Shown here: positions 16,693-25,211 of the stretch, piece by piece
How positions within the stretch are numbered: the stretch's first letter is position 1
How the letters are laid out: every line of letters begins with the position of its first letter
The notes under the pieces: generated by a model
The model's database searches: none
What the model was told of the DNA's origin: nothing
Seen by the model: the letters and a program-made list of their open reading frames with translations, nothing else
Translations under genes and position numbers: made by a program
NCBI GenBank assembly: GCA_964292325.1
Contig: CAXYVG010000014.1
Coordinates: 1-52,885, forward strand
Direction: 5' to 3'
Origin: CTSoil-075 sp964292325
GTDB taxonomy: Bacteria; Bacillota; Negativicutes; DSM-13327
DNA length: 52,885 nucleotides

Positions 16693-18850
16693 TCTTCAGC
16701 TTCTCCTTGCGCTGTCTGATTTTATCCATCATCCTGACATTATAATCGGGTTCATCTGCTGCTTCATTTTGTAAAGAAGGTTGTAACGTCGTGCCCGGGA
16801 ATGGAATAACAGGTGTCGGGATATCTCTTGCTACGGTTTCCGGCGTAAAGGCTTCCGTCTTGCGATTCAGTTCTTTTTCCTCCGCTCGATTGACTCTTAT
16901 ATCTTTTATTTTTTTTGCCTTGGATACCGCTGGATCTATGACTTTATCAGTTTTCTTCGTTGACTCCTTGGCAATTTTCATTATTGTCTGATCCAATTCA
17001 GTTTCCTTTTGCAATTGTGATTTTCGCACTGTCTGACGAAGCCCCGTTGCTTTTTGATTAGCAGCAATCACATCCTCCAGAAACATTTCTTGAAAATCAC
17101 GGTTTCTGTCGAGAAGATTGAATGTAATGTAATTGATACCATCATCGTTGAGATAGTAAATATGCTCCATATTGCGCGGATCGTACACAATGCCAATACT
17201 TTTTAACTTTAGACGCTTGTAAAAAGCCTCATCTAAAAGTTCAGAAGCACCATAATGAAGATTACGATGGATAATTGCACCTCTACTAATCGTCGCCTTA
17301 CCTCGCGGCAATATATTCATCCTAAAGCGATTCCGGTCAATTCTTCGCAGTGTGCCTTTTTTATTTTCAATGCCCCAGTTCCAAATATCCAATGGAGTCG
17401 GCTTAACTTCATCCCTTATCATTTCAGGAGTTAAAGGATATTTTTCTATTTCGCGAATATTATGTAATAGTACGCACCGAAAAACAATTTCAGTTATTTC
17501 CCTTAGCGTCAGCTTAGCTTCTAATCGATAGTCTGGATCGCCACGTTTTCGATAATCTTTCATCACGGCACCCGGCAGAAAACTTTCAATTCGCTCATTA
17601 ATGGTACGAAAGAACCTTTCAATAATGCCTTTATAATCACCACGATATGGCGAAGTATTCTCGATAGTAATATTTAGATTATTAATTAAGTTCTCAACGC
17701 CATAACCTTCCATCTCTCCCCGATCAGCAATAATAGCTTCTGGCACAAACGTACACGGCCAATCTTCTTCCTCAATATTAATATTGTACTTTTTACACAG
17801 CTCCACTTTATCCGCTACCATAGAATCCAAAGCCATCATTGCGCCATTCCAGGATGGTGACTCCAATCCCACATATACACCAGTTATCATTCGAGAAAAA
17901 ACATCAATGATTATATATACTGTGGGCCTGCCAATGACTTTACTGCGGTCTATTTCGCTAACAATATAAATATCCGCTATTGTTGCATCAATCTGAAATC
18001 GAAAACCAGGTCCTGGTGCTTCTAACGTTGAACTACCCAAAAGTGGTCGATACTTCAATTCATATTCTTTTTCTCCTTCACGGAGTTTAATATCTAATAC
18101 AGTATTTTCATTTTTCTTGAACCAATAGTAATATTGGGTAAATGTCGGAATGTAGTCCGACCCACGGATAATCTTTTCTATTTCTTCATTTTTTCGTACC
18201 GTGATGGAGTAAAAATCGGCTAGCATTAGGCGATATACCTGTCGTAAGGACTTTTTTTGACCTTTACGCCAGTATTTATTGGTGACCACCTCAAATTGCT
18301 TTTTAATAGCCTCAGTAATAATAATCCCTTCTGTATTATTCTCACCATAAATACGATGGCGACCTACTTTTTTATCTGTAAGTTCCCTTTCCTGGCCTTT
18401 TCCGCCCGAATTAGCATAGTCTGGCAAAAGAGCATTACGAGTCATACCTCTTTGCCAAAAACGACTAAAGAGCCTTTTCACCGTAATCAATGGAATTTTT
18501 TCATTTTCCGCTATCTCTTGAAATACCTGCATTCTTGTTTTCTTACTAAGAATATCATTTTTGTGGGATTCCCAATATTTTTCAATAATTTGCCAAGCTT
18601 CATCCCTTTTGCGAATCTCCGTTTCGGACAAGTTATCATTTGATTTTATCCTGAAATACGGATCTAAAATCTCAACGATATTATTGTTGTCATATTTTTT
18701 CTCGATGTTCGAAACTATCTCAATTTTTGGCATACTAAGACTTGTCCCAATATAGACATAAGCACAGAGCCCTTCAGCATAATCAATATCAATAATACGT
18801 ATACGCTCATTTTCATTTACAAATTGATAAACTGTATTGAGATTTAGCAA
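16670..18850 (-). CDS. tnsB: TnsB-like DDE transposase
   Basis: TnsB binds the repeats in both ends and performs 3' cutting and strand transfer. The 726-residue length fits the family. DNA-binding helix-turn-helix domains occupy the N-terminal part (for instance MTRNALLPDYANS and the YIPTFTQYYYWFKK segment). The catalytic core has D288 (RFQIDAT), D376 (IIADRGEM) and E411 (YKGIIERFF). The C-terminal tail is charged and Lys/Arg-rich and probably recruits TnsC. Its start overlaps the end of tnsA by 7 bases. The truncated copy at 2464-3342 corresponds to residues 1-288. Confidence 0.95.
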   Translation of the reverse strand: MLNLNTVYQFVNENERIRIIDIDYAEGLCAYVYIGTSLSMPKIEIVSNIEKKYDNNNIVEILDPYFRIKSNDNLSETEIRKRDEAWQIIEKYWESHKNDILSKKTRMQVFQEIAENEKIPLITVKRLFSRFWQRGMTRNALLPDYANSGGKGQERELTDKKVGRHRIYGENNTEGIIITEAIKKQFEVVTNKYWRKGQKKSLRQVYRLMLADFYSITVRKNEEIEKIIRGSDYIPTFTQYYYWFKKNENTVLDIKLREGEKEYELKYRPLLGSSTLEAPGPGFRFQIDATIADIYIVSEIDRSKVIGRPTVYIIIDVFSRMITGVYVGLESPSWNGAMMALDSMVADKVELCKKYNINIEEEDWPCTFVPEAIIADRGEMEGYGVENLINNLNITIENTSPYRGDYKGIIERFFRTINERIESFLPGAVMKDYRKRGDPDYRLEAKLTLREITEIVFRCVLLHNIREIEKYPLTPEMIRDEVKPTPLDIWNWGIENKKGTLRRIDRNRFRMNILPRGKATISRGAIIHRNLHYGASELLDEAFYKRLKLKSIGIVYDPRNMEHIYYLNDDGINYITFNLLDRNRDFQEMFLEDVIAANQKATGLRQTVRKSQLQKETELDQTIMKIAKESTKKTDKVIDPAVSKAKKIKDIRVNRAEEKELNRKTEAFTPETVARDIPTPVIPFPGTTLQPSLQNEAADEPDYNVRMMDKIRQRKEKLKNDKIEKQ

Positions 18851-19683
18851 AATACAACCTCCCCTAATTCTCTTGATTTTGCTAGCAGATCAATGCTGAT
18901 ATGCTGGTCTAGTCTCAGGGGAGAAAACAAATCAATACTAATGTACTTCCTTGCTATCAAATGTTTAAACAGTGCAATCCCTGCGCCTTTTATCAAATGC
19001 AAATCTTTTTCAAACAATGATGAAATCTGCCTGACCGTTTTATCTGAGTCTATCAGCCTTTGCAAAAAGGCAATGATAATATCTTCGCTTTCCGCTACAC
19101 CAATATCTTTAAACGCTTCATTATCAAACAGCTCATAGTAATCAAGAATATCGGAAATATTTTGGCTATAACTTTTATTTATTTCTTCCTCCGTCACTAT
19201 TCCCCAGTCAACATTATGCCGTTCCCAATATGTTTGTTCAATTGTAAATTTCTCTATAACTCTACGTTCTAGAAGATCCTTTTTATATTTTGCTGTTCGA
19301 ATTACATCGCGCGTAGCATTTCCAACTTTAAGCGTAATACAAAAATCTGATGTTATGGTAATGGCTTCTTTGGTAACAGGATTTGCGGGATGTTTTATTC
19401 CGAGTTCATCCGAAATTAGCAGAGTTTCTGCCAGTTCAAGAGGGAATTGCTCTCTGATATCCACTACGTCATCAATAAATTCGAGCACCAGAAAGTAATT
19501 CCGTTCAAGATCAGATAGAAACTCATGCTGCCTGCCAGTTTTAATGCCATATGGCCGGGAAGAGCGTCCCTTAGATGGAACATCCTGTATCAAAATATAA
19601 GGCTTGTAAGCTTGTCCATGAGCAATCAAAGAATACTTATCTTCAGCACCACGATGTATGCCATCTCTTTTTCTTTTTGCCAT
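18844..19683 (-). CDS. tnsA: TnsA-like transposon endonuclease (element III)
   Basis: Makes the 5' strand cuts that, with TnsB, release the element entirely from its donor site. The 279-residue protein has the nuclease triad E60 (SDLERNYF), D113 (TSDFCI) and K132 (TAKYKKDL), the same spacing as Tn7 TnsA. It is first in the tns operon, 135 bp from the right terminus. GAGGTG lies 10 bases before the ATG, within a 15-bp stem that would block it when the whole leader is transcribed. It is homologous over its full length to the product of 3339-4175, but clearly diverged. Confidence 0.93.
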   Translation of the reverse strand: MAKRKRDGIHRGAEDKYSLIAHGQAYKPYILIQDVPSKGRSSRPYGIKTGRQHEFLSDLERNYFLVLEFIDDVVDIREQFPLELAETLLISDELGIKHPANPVTKEAITITSDFCITLKVGNATRDVIRTAKYKKDLLERRVIEKFTIEQTYWERHNVDWGIVTEEEINKSYSQNISDILDYYELFDNEAFKDIGVAESEDIIIAFLQRLIDSDKTVRQISSLFEKDLHLIKGAGIALFKHLIARKYISIDLFSPLRLDQHISIDLLAKSRELGEVVFC

Positions 19684-19688
19684 AAAAT

Positions 19689-19729
19689 AAAATCACCTCT
19701 ATCATAGTTTCCTTGATAGAGGTGATTTT
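19689..19729 (-). promoter_or_regulatory. tnsA leader hairpin: terminator-like and SD-blocking (element III)
   Basis: Perfect 15-bp inverted repeat AAAATCACCTCTATC ... GATAGAGGTGATTTT with an 11-base loop, followed on the minus strand by ATTTTAT and the tnsA ATG. The 3' arm holds the tnsA Shine-Dalgarno GAGGTG. glmS is transcribed straight towards it, so read-through from glmS would make both arms and could be terminated or left untranslated. Confidence 0.75.
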
Positions 19730-19730
19730 T

Positions 19731-19818
19731 ATTCAAACTTTGTTAAACATTTTGATCAAACTATTTTATTACTGATCAAACTTTAATATCATTGATCAAA
19801 CTATTTTGTAACGCTACA
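19731..19818. repeat. Right end of element III with four packed TnsB-type repeats
   Basis: Four repeats with plus-strand cores (at)TCAAACT begin near 19731, 19753, 19773 and 19793 at roughly 20-base spacing. The outermost reads, on the minus strand, ACAAAATAGTTTGATCA, close to the Tn7 binding site. Four closely packed sites in the right end and fewer dispersed ones in the left is the Tn7 arrangement. Confidence 0.85.
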
Positions 19819-19823
19819 ATTTT
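19819..19823. other. Right copy of the target site duplication (ATTTT), glmS attachment point
   Basis: ATTTT directly follows the right terminus; 19 further bases separate it from the glmS stop codon at 19843-19845. It matches 8582-8586. Confidence 0.88.
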
Positions 19824-19842
19824 CATATTTTCTACAATTTTC

Positions 19843-21672
19843 CTATTCAACCGTGACACTTTTTGCCAGATTCCGTGGCTTATCAACGTCACAACCTCTG
19901 GTAATAGCAGCATAATAAGCTAATAGCTGCAATGGAACAACGGCAAGAATTGGTGCTAAATATTTATCAGCATTAGGGATGAATATGGTGTGATCTACAT
20001 ATTTTTTGATTTGGTCATCGCCCTCTTGTGCAATACCGATTACAACAGCATCACGAGCTTTTACTTCTTTAATATTGCTAAGGGTTTTCTCATATACATC
20101 ATGTTGCGTAGCAAGGGCGATCACTGGTACTCCTTCAACGATTAGAGCAAGTGTACCATGTTTTAATTCACCAGCAGCATAAGCTTCTGCATGGATATAT
20201 GAAATTTCTTTTAGTTTCAGTGCGCCTTCTAAGGCTACTGCATAGTCTAATGAACGCCCAATAAAGAATACGTCTTCATTAAAACCATACTGCTGTGCAA
20301 AGGTTTTGATCGGTTCAACATCTTCTAGTATTTGTTGTACTTGGCTCGGCACATTGCGTAGTCCAGAAATGAGTTCTTGGCTACGTTCAGCTGAAATGGT
20401 TTCACGTAGTCCTGCCATATAAATAGCAAGCATCGCTACACTAATAAGCTGAGTCGTATAAGCTTTGGTAGAAGCTACTGCAATTTCCGGACCAGCCCAG
20501 GTATATATAACTTGATCAGCCTCACGAGAAATAGAAGAACCTACTACGTTCGTAATCGCCAATGTTTTCGCACCTAGACGTTTTGCTTCTTTCAAAGCTG
20601 CTAAGGTATCAAGTGTTTCACCTGATTGGCTGATAACGATCGCTAGTGTCTTGTCATCTACTAATGGAGAACGATATCGAAATTCAGAAGCTACATCCAC
20701 TTCTACTGGAATACGAGCTAAACTTTCAATGTAATACTTCCCAACAATACCAGCATGATAAGCAGTACCACAAGCTACAATAACGACTTTCCCGATAGCC
20801 GCCATCTCGTCTTTACTCCATTTTAGCTCATCAAAATTAATATGACTATTATCTTTCGCCAAACGGCTTGTCATCGTTTCACGGATGGCTTTGGGTTGCT
20901 CATAGATTTCTTTAATCATGAAATGCTCATAGCCGCCTTTTTCTGCTGCTTCTGCATCCCAGTTGACTTCAAATACTTTTTTAGTGATCGGTACACCTTG
21001 ACGATTTGTTACCCATACGGAATCTTTCGTGATAACTGCCATTTCACCATCACTTAAAATGTAGGTTCTACGAGTACGACTGATGATAGCAGGAATATCT
21101 GACGCGATAAAGTTTTCGCCATCACCTAAGCCAATGACTAGTGGATTATCTTGTTTGGTACAAATAATCTTTCCAGGCTCAAATTTAGTCATAAACACTA
21201 AAGCATAAGAACCTGAAATATCCGCTAATACTTTTTTTACAGCAGCTTCAAAATCACCATCATAATATTCTTCTAGTAAATGCGCTACTACTTCTGTATC
21301 TGTTTCTGAAGTAAATATATGTCCTTTGGCAATTAATTGTTCTTTTAAATGCATATAGTTTTCAATAATACCGTTATGCACTACTACAAAATCGCCAGTA
21401 CAGTCACTATGTGGATGAGAGTTGACATCTGATGGACGACCATGAGTTGCCCAACGAGTATGTCCAATCCCCATATGACCTGTAAGTTTATCTTTACTCA
21501 ATTTTTTTTCTAAATTAGCTAAACGACCAATTGTTTTCTCAATATGAATTTTACTACCGTCATGAACAGCAATACCTGCTGAGTCATAACCACGATATTC
21601 TAATTTGCTCAAACCTTCTATTAAAAATTCTGCCGCCTCTTTGGGACCAATATATCCAACAATACCACACAT
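19843..21672 (-). CDS. glmS: Glutamine--fructose-6-phosphate aminotransferase (isomerizing)
   Basis: Makes glucosamine-6-phosphate from fructose-6-phosphate and glutamine, the first step towards UDP-GlcNAc for peptidoglycan and lipid A. The 609 residues have the N-terminal nucleophile Cys2 (MCGIVGYIG) of the glutaminase domain, two SIS isomerase domains (SQSGETLDTLAAL; GRSLDYAVALEGALKLKE) and the conserved C-terminal PRNLAKSVTVE. The codons for this C-terminus form the attachment site recognised by TnsD, explaining the transposons piled up downstream. Expression is probably controlled by a ribozyme in the leader. AGGAGG precedes the start. Confidence 0.97.
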   Translation of the reverse strand: MCGIVGYIGPKEAAEFLIEGLSKLEYRGYDSAGIAVHDGSKIHIEKTIGRLANLEKKLSKDKLTGHMGIGHTRWATHGRPSDVNSHPHSDCTGDFVVVHNGIIENYMHLKEQLIAKGHIFTSETDTEVVAHLLEEYYDGDFEAAVKKVLADISGSYALVFMTKFEPGKIICTKQDNPLVIGLGDGENFIASDIPAIISRTRRTYILSDGEMAVITKDSVWVTNRQGVPITKKVFEVNWDAEAAEKGGYEHFMIKEIYEQPKAIRETMTSRLAKDNSHINFDELKWSKDEMAAIGKVVIVACGTAYHAGIVGKYYIESLARIPVEVDVASEFRYRSPLVDDKTLAIVISQSGETLDTLAALKEAKRLGAKTLAITNVVGSSISREADQVIYTWAGPEIAVASTKAYTTQLISVAMLAIYMAGLRETISAERSQELISGLRNVPSQVQQILEDVEPIKTFAQQYGFNEDVFFIGRSLDYAVALEGALKLKEISYIHAEAYAAGELKHGTLALIVEGVPVIALATQHDVYEKTLSNIKEVKARDAVVIGIAQEGDDQIKKYVDHTIFIPNADKYLAPILAVVPLQLLAYYAAITRGCDVDKPRNLAKSVTVE

Positions 21673-21716
21673 ATGGTAATTCCTCCTAAAAGTTCTTTCT
21701 TTTTACGCTTTATGAT

Positions 21717-21736
21717 GTTAGCATTGTTATGCTAAC
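21717..21736 (-). other. Short hairpin between the glmS ribozyme and the start codon
   Basis: GTTAGCAT and ATGCTAAC form a perfect 8-bp stem with a 4-base loop. It lacks a following T-tract. Role unknown. Confidence 0.5.
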
Positions 21737-21787
21737 TAAGCGACTTACACAAATGTTTTAACAAAGATTTGGTTCGCTGCTTATGGT

Positions 21788-21940
21788 GCGCTACTTCTGC
21801 TTCAGGCGTTTTGTCCTGCAAGTCACCTCGCAGTTTTGTCGCTGTTTATCGGTTGCAGAGTAACCGAGAGGTATCCGCTGAAAATTCGATAAACCTCTTC
21901 CTCGTCCGCTTACTACCAAATAGCAAGCTCCAGCGCTTAT
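21788..21940 (-). ncRNA. glmS ribozyme/riboswitch
   Basis: On the minus strand the leader contains the catalytic core of the glmS ribozyme: AAGCGCTGG at the cleavage site, then GACGAGGAAGAGGTTTATCG, AATTTTCAGCGGATACCTC and a downstream GAGGTGACTTGC hairpin. Glucosamine-6-phosphate acts as coenzyme for self-cleavage, which destabilises the glmS mRNA. Cleavage is expected between A (21937) and G (21936). The 3' boundary is approximate. The 394-base gap between glmM and glmS is mainly this leader. Confidence 0.9.
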
Positions 21941-22003
21941 ATTATGAGATGTCAGCTCATTATTTATCCATATCCCACCTCCAATTCATACAAAGACACA
22001 CAC

Positions 22004-22027
22004 AAAGGAGCACTACCGTGCTCCTTT
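22004..22027 (-). terminator. Hairpin after glmM
   Basis: AAAGGAGCAC and GTGCTCCTTT form a 10-bp stem with a 4-base loop, followed on the minus strand by GTGTGTGTCTTTG. A likely, though not T-rich, terminator between glmM and glmS. Confidence 0.6.
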
Positions 22028-22036
22028 GCATACCTT

Positions 22037-22065
22037 ATTTTAATATAATAGGTGACTTTGGTCAA
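22037..22065 (-). promoter_or_regulatory. Possible promoter between glmM and glmS
   Basis: TTGACC (22060-22065), 17 bases, then TAAAAT (22037-22042). Its transcript would begin just before the hairpin at 22004-22027, so it would need read-through to reach glmS; the call is weak. Confidence 0.35.
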
Positions 22066-22066
22066 C

Positions 22067-23407
22067 TTATCCTTGCTCTTTTTTTATAACATCAGCAATA
22101 TTATGAACAATACGCTCTAATACCGGCATATCTGGCCCTTCCGCCATAACCCGAATGAGTTGTTCTGTCCCAGAAGGACGGACAAGAATACGTCCTTCCT
22201 CACCTAGTTCCTGTTCTCCTGCCTTGATTGCATCACTAATATTTTGATTTTTCTCCCAACCTTCTTTACTCATCACAGATATATTTACTAGTAATTGTGG
22301 ATAACGTATCATAACAGATGCTAATTCTGACATCGTCTTACCACTTTTTTTCAAAGCTGCGATCAGCTGCAGGGCAGTTAAAACGCCATCACCAGTTGTA
22401 CTATGCTCAGCAAAAATTACATGACCAGACTGCTCGCCACCCAAAACAAATGATTTTTCCATCATTGTTTCTAATACATACCGATCGCCTACAGCGGTTA
22501 TCTCTACTCGCCCACCCGCTTGTTTAATGGCTTGATGAAGACCAATATTGCTCATAACGGTCGCCACTAAGGTATTGTCTTTCAGTGTCTTTTTTTGCAA
22601 ACGATCGATGGCACAAATTACCATCATCTGATCACCATCAATGATTTGGCCTTTTTCATCTACAGCCAGGCAACGATCCGCATCACCATCATGAGCAATA
22701 CCAAAATCTGCTTTATGTTCAATTACAGCTTGTTGCAGTTGCTCCATATGAGTAGAACCACAATGGTCATTAATATTCGTACCGTTTGGTTGGTTATTAA
22801 TGACAACAACCTCTGCACCTAGACGTTTATATACAACTGATGCGACTTCAAACGACGATCCATTCGCACAGTCTACTACCATCTTTAAACCTTTAAAATC
22901 AACATCTACAGTACTTACTAAATAGTCAATATAATGTTTTACCAAATCATGATGATAGGCAATAGTCCCTATTTTATCGTTAATAGGATTCTCGATATCA
23001 TCCGAGTAACCCATTACTAATTCTTCTAATTCTTCTTCTACGGCATCTGGTAGTTTATAACCTGTACCTGCAAAAAATTTAATGCCGTTATCAGGATATG
23101 GATTATGAGATGCGGAAATAACGACACCAGCCTGGGCATTTAGTTTGCCCGCTAGATAAGCTACTGCTGGCGTTGGCACGATGCATAATAAAATTGCCTG
23201 TCCACCTGCAGAACAGATTCCAGCAGCTAAAGCAGCTTCTAACATTTGACCTGAAACTCTGGTATCACGACCAATGACAATCACCGGTTTTGGGTGATTT
23301 CTACCAAAATAAGTCGTAGCTGCCCAGCCCAATCGAAACGCTAATGCTGGTGTTAGTTCTCTATTTGCTACTCCGCGCACTCCATCTGTACCAAAAAATT
23401 TTCCCAT
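22067..23407 (-). CDS. glmM: Phosphoglucosamine mutase
   Basis: Interconverts glucosamine-6-phosphate and glucosamine-1-phosphate, the step after GlmS in UDP-GlcNAc synthesis. The 446-residue protein has the phosphoserine loop ISASHNP with S100, the metal-binding DGDADR motif, the sugar-binding GGEQSGH and the phosphate-binding RPSGTEQLIRV. It follows the FAD-dependent protein gene by 26 bases and precedes glmS, the common cdaA-cdaR-glmM(-glmS) arrangement in Firmicutes, here with one gene inserted between cdaR and glmM. Confidence 0.97.
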   Translation of the reverse strand: MGKFFGTDGVRGVANRELTPALAFRLGWAATTYFGRNHPKPVIVIGRDTRVSGQMLEAALAAGICSAGGQAILLCIVPTPAVAYLAGKLNAQAGVVISASHNPYPDNGIKFFAGTGYKLPDAVEEELEELVMGYSDDIENPINDKIGTIAYHHDLVKHYIDYLVSTVDVDFKGLKMVVDCANGSSFEVASVVYKRLGAEVVVINNQPNGTNINDHCGSTHMEQLQQAVIEHKADFGIAHDGDADRCLAVDEKGQIIDGDQMMVICAIDRLQKKTLKDNTLVATVMSNIGLHQAIKQAGGRVEITAVGDRYVLETMMEKSFVLGGEQSGHVIFAEHSTTGDGVLTALQLIAALKKSGKTMSELASVMIRYPQLLVNISVMSKEGWEKNQNISDAIKAGEQELGEEGRILVRPSGTEQLIRVMAEGPDMPVLERIVHNIADVIKKEQG

Positions 23408-23433
23408 GTTATCTCTCCTTCTAGTAGGCGATT

Positions 23434-25041
23434 TTACAATCGCCCTGACACCTTATATTTTTTTATCACTGCAATCGCAGAATTAAGACCGTCTAAAGCA
23501 GCACTCATGATACCCCCTGCATAGCCTGCTCCTTCCCCAATTGGATAAAACCCTTCTGTATTGATTGACAGATAATCCTTACCACGTATGATGCGTACTG
23601 GCGCCGATGTTCTCGTTTCCACTCCTGTCATAATGGCTTTAGGATCAGCGAAACCTTTGATTTTACGATCAAAATCGGGCAATGCTTGCGCTAATGTTTG
23701 CGTTACAAAATCAGGTAAGCATTGACGCAAGTCAGCAGCAACCACTCCCGGACGATAGCTAGGCTTCGTACAGTAAGTAGTGCTACCACTCGTTTTTGAC
23801 AAAAAATCACCTACCGTCTGCAATGGGGCATGGTAATTACTCCCTCCGCACGTAAAGGCCAATTGCTCATATTTGCGTTGAAAAGCAATCCCGCCCAGTA
23901 CATCCCCACCATAATCTTCAGGCGTAACATTTACCACCAAGGCACTGTTACTAATGCCTGATGCTCTTTGATATAAACTCATACCATTGGTTACCACACC
24001 GCCTATTTCAGAAGCAGCAGCCACGACTACCCCTCCTGGACACATACAAAAAGAATACGCCGTACGGCCAGTATTTTTATCATGATATACCAGTCCATAA
24101 TCAGCCGGTGACAAATTAGGATGACCAGCAGAAACACCATACTGGGATGTATCAATGATCGCTTGTGGATGTTCAATCCGCACGCCAATAGCAAATGGCT
24201 TCGCTTCCATGGCAATGCCATGATGGTATAGCATCGTATAGGTATCACGAGCACTATGACCAATAGCAAACAATGCCAATTCGCAAGGAATATAGCGACT
24301 TTCATTGACGAAAAGACCTTTGATTTTGCCATCTTCTATCTCAATATTCGTTACTTTTGCTTCAAATTCGACTTGTCCACCAAGTGCAATAATTTGCTGC
24401 CTGATATATTTTACCACACCTCGAAGTTTGTCTGTACCAATATGAGGTTTATGTATATAAGTAATTTCTGGCGGTGCACCAGCTTCTACAAAAAGTTCTA
24501 GTACTTGACGCATTAGCGGATCATTGACGCGAGTTGTCAATTTCCCATCAGAAAAAGTACCTGCACCTCCTTCGCCAAATTGTACATTCGAGTTAGGATC
24601 AAACTGTCCAGTCTGCCAAAATTCAGCAACATCACGGGTCCTGGTTTCAACATCCCGCCCTCGCTCTAATACTAATGGACAATATCCCTTTTGCGCCAAG
24701 GTTAGAGCAGCTAGCATTCCCGCTGGCCCTAACCCAATCACCACCGGTCTATGTGTAAGGCTAATTGCTCCAGGAACAATCTCTTCTGCCACTTGTTCAC
24801 TAGCGACCATCACATTGTTATCACCACTAAGTTTTGCTAACACTTGTCCCTCGGGCACTGAAAGCAATACATCTACTGAATACACAAAACTAATATTATT
24901 TTTTCGCCGGGCATCCAGGGCTTTACGTACAATGACCACCTCAAGCACAGCTTGAAGTGGTAGTTTGAGCCTTTTGGCCACCAGTTTATTGATCGTTGTA
25001 TTATCAGCAAGAGGTACCCGCATATTAATTATCCGTAACAA
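23434..25041 (-). CDS. FAD-dependent oxidoreductase (COG2509-like)
   Basis: A 535-residue flavoprotein. An N-terminal domain of about 90 residues (MRVPLADNTTINKLVAKRL) is followed by the dinucleotide-binding motif VIGLGPAGMLAALTLAQ near residue 105, then GEGGAGTFSDGKLTTR and a C-terminal PIGEGAGYAGGIMSAA, typical of the uncharacterised FAD-dependent protein family also found beside glmM in other Firmicutes. The substrate is not known. The chosen TTG start is preceded by GGAG at 10 bases; an in-frame ATG 18 bases later is an alternative. Probably co-transcribed with glmM. Confidence 0.88.
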   Translation of the reverse strand: MLRIINMRVPLADNTTINKLVAKRLKLPLQAVLEVVIVRKALDARRKNNISFVYSVDVLLSVPEGQVLAKLSGDNNVMVASEQVAEEIVPGAISLTHRPVVIGLGPAGMLAALTLAQKGYCPLVLERGRDVETRTRDVAEFWQTGQFDPNSNVQFGEGGAGTFSDGKLTTRVNDPLMRQVLELFVEAGAPPEITYIHKPHIGTDKLRGVVKYIRQQIIALGGQVEFEAKVTNIEIEDGKIKGLFVNESRYIPCELALFAIGHSARDTYTMLYHHGIAMEAKPFAIGVRIEHPQAIIDTSQYGVSAGHPNLSPADYGLVYHDKNTGRTAYSFCMCPGGVVVAAASEIGGVVTNGMSLYQRASGISNSALVVNVTPEDYGGDVLGGIAFQRKYEQLAFTCGGSNYHAPLQTVGDFLSKTSGSTTYCTKPSYRPGVVAADLRQCLPDFVTQTLAQALPDFDRKIKGFADPKAIMTGVETRTSAPVRIIRGKDYLSINTEGFYPIGEGAGYAGGIMSAALDGLNSAIAVIKKYKVSGRL

Positions 25042-25100
25042 ATAATTTCCGCTCCTTTATTTATATAGATATCACTAAACTTTCTTCCTACAGGCAATCG

Positions 25101-25169
25101 TCGTGGATGGGCTATAGGGCTGAGTGGCTTTACGAAGGACGCAAGCGAAGCCCTATAGCCCATCCGCGA
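25101..25169. repeat. Long inverted repeat in the gap between cdaR and the FAD gene
   Basis: GGATGGGCTATAGGGCT (25105-25121) is exactly complementary to 25149-25165, and flanking bases extend the stem to about 21 bp with one mismatch. The 27-base loop is not T-rich. It may be a dispersed REP-like element or an RNA processing structure. Confidence 0.75.
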
Positions 25170-25211
25170 CAGACTAACAATATAACTGCCCTTTTCTTAC
25201 TACCTTATCTA

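Larger units (their letters stand above)
8587..19818 (-). mobile_element. Complete Tn7-like transposon at the glmS attachment site (element III)
   Basis: An 11,232-bp element. The left terminus reads TGTAGCGTTATATTAAAG; the right terminus, on the minus strand, reads TGTAGCGTTACAAAATAG, similar to the start of Tn7. ATTTT flanks both ends. The right end lies 24 bp beyond the glmS stop codon, the spacing expected for TnsD-directed insertion. Gene order from the glmS side is tnsA, tnsB, tnsC, tnsD, then cargo (OLD-family nuclease, C5 methyltransferase, putative restriction enzyme). There is no tnsE. All genes read away from glmS. The core genes are intact, so the element could be active. Confidence 0.92.

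Noticed and set aside
8587..19818. CRISPR-associated (CAST) Tn7-like element
   Set aside because: No cas genes or CRISPR array; it has a full-length TnsD and sits at the glmS site.
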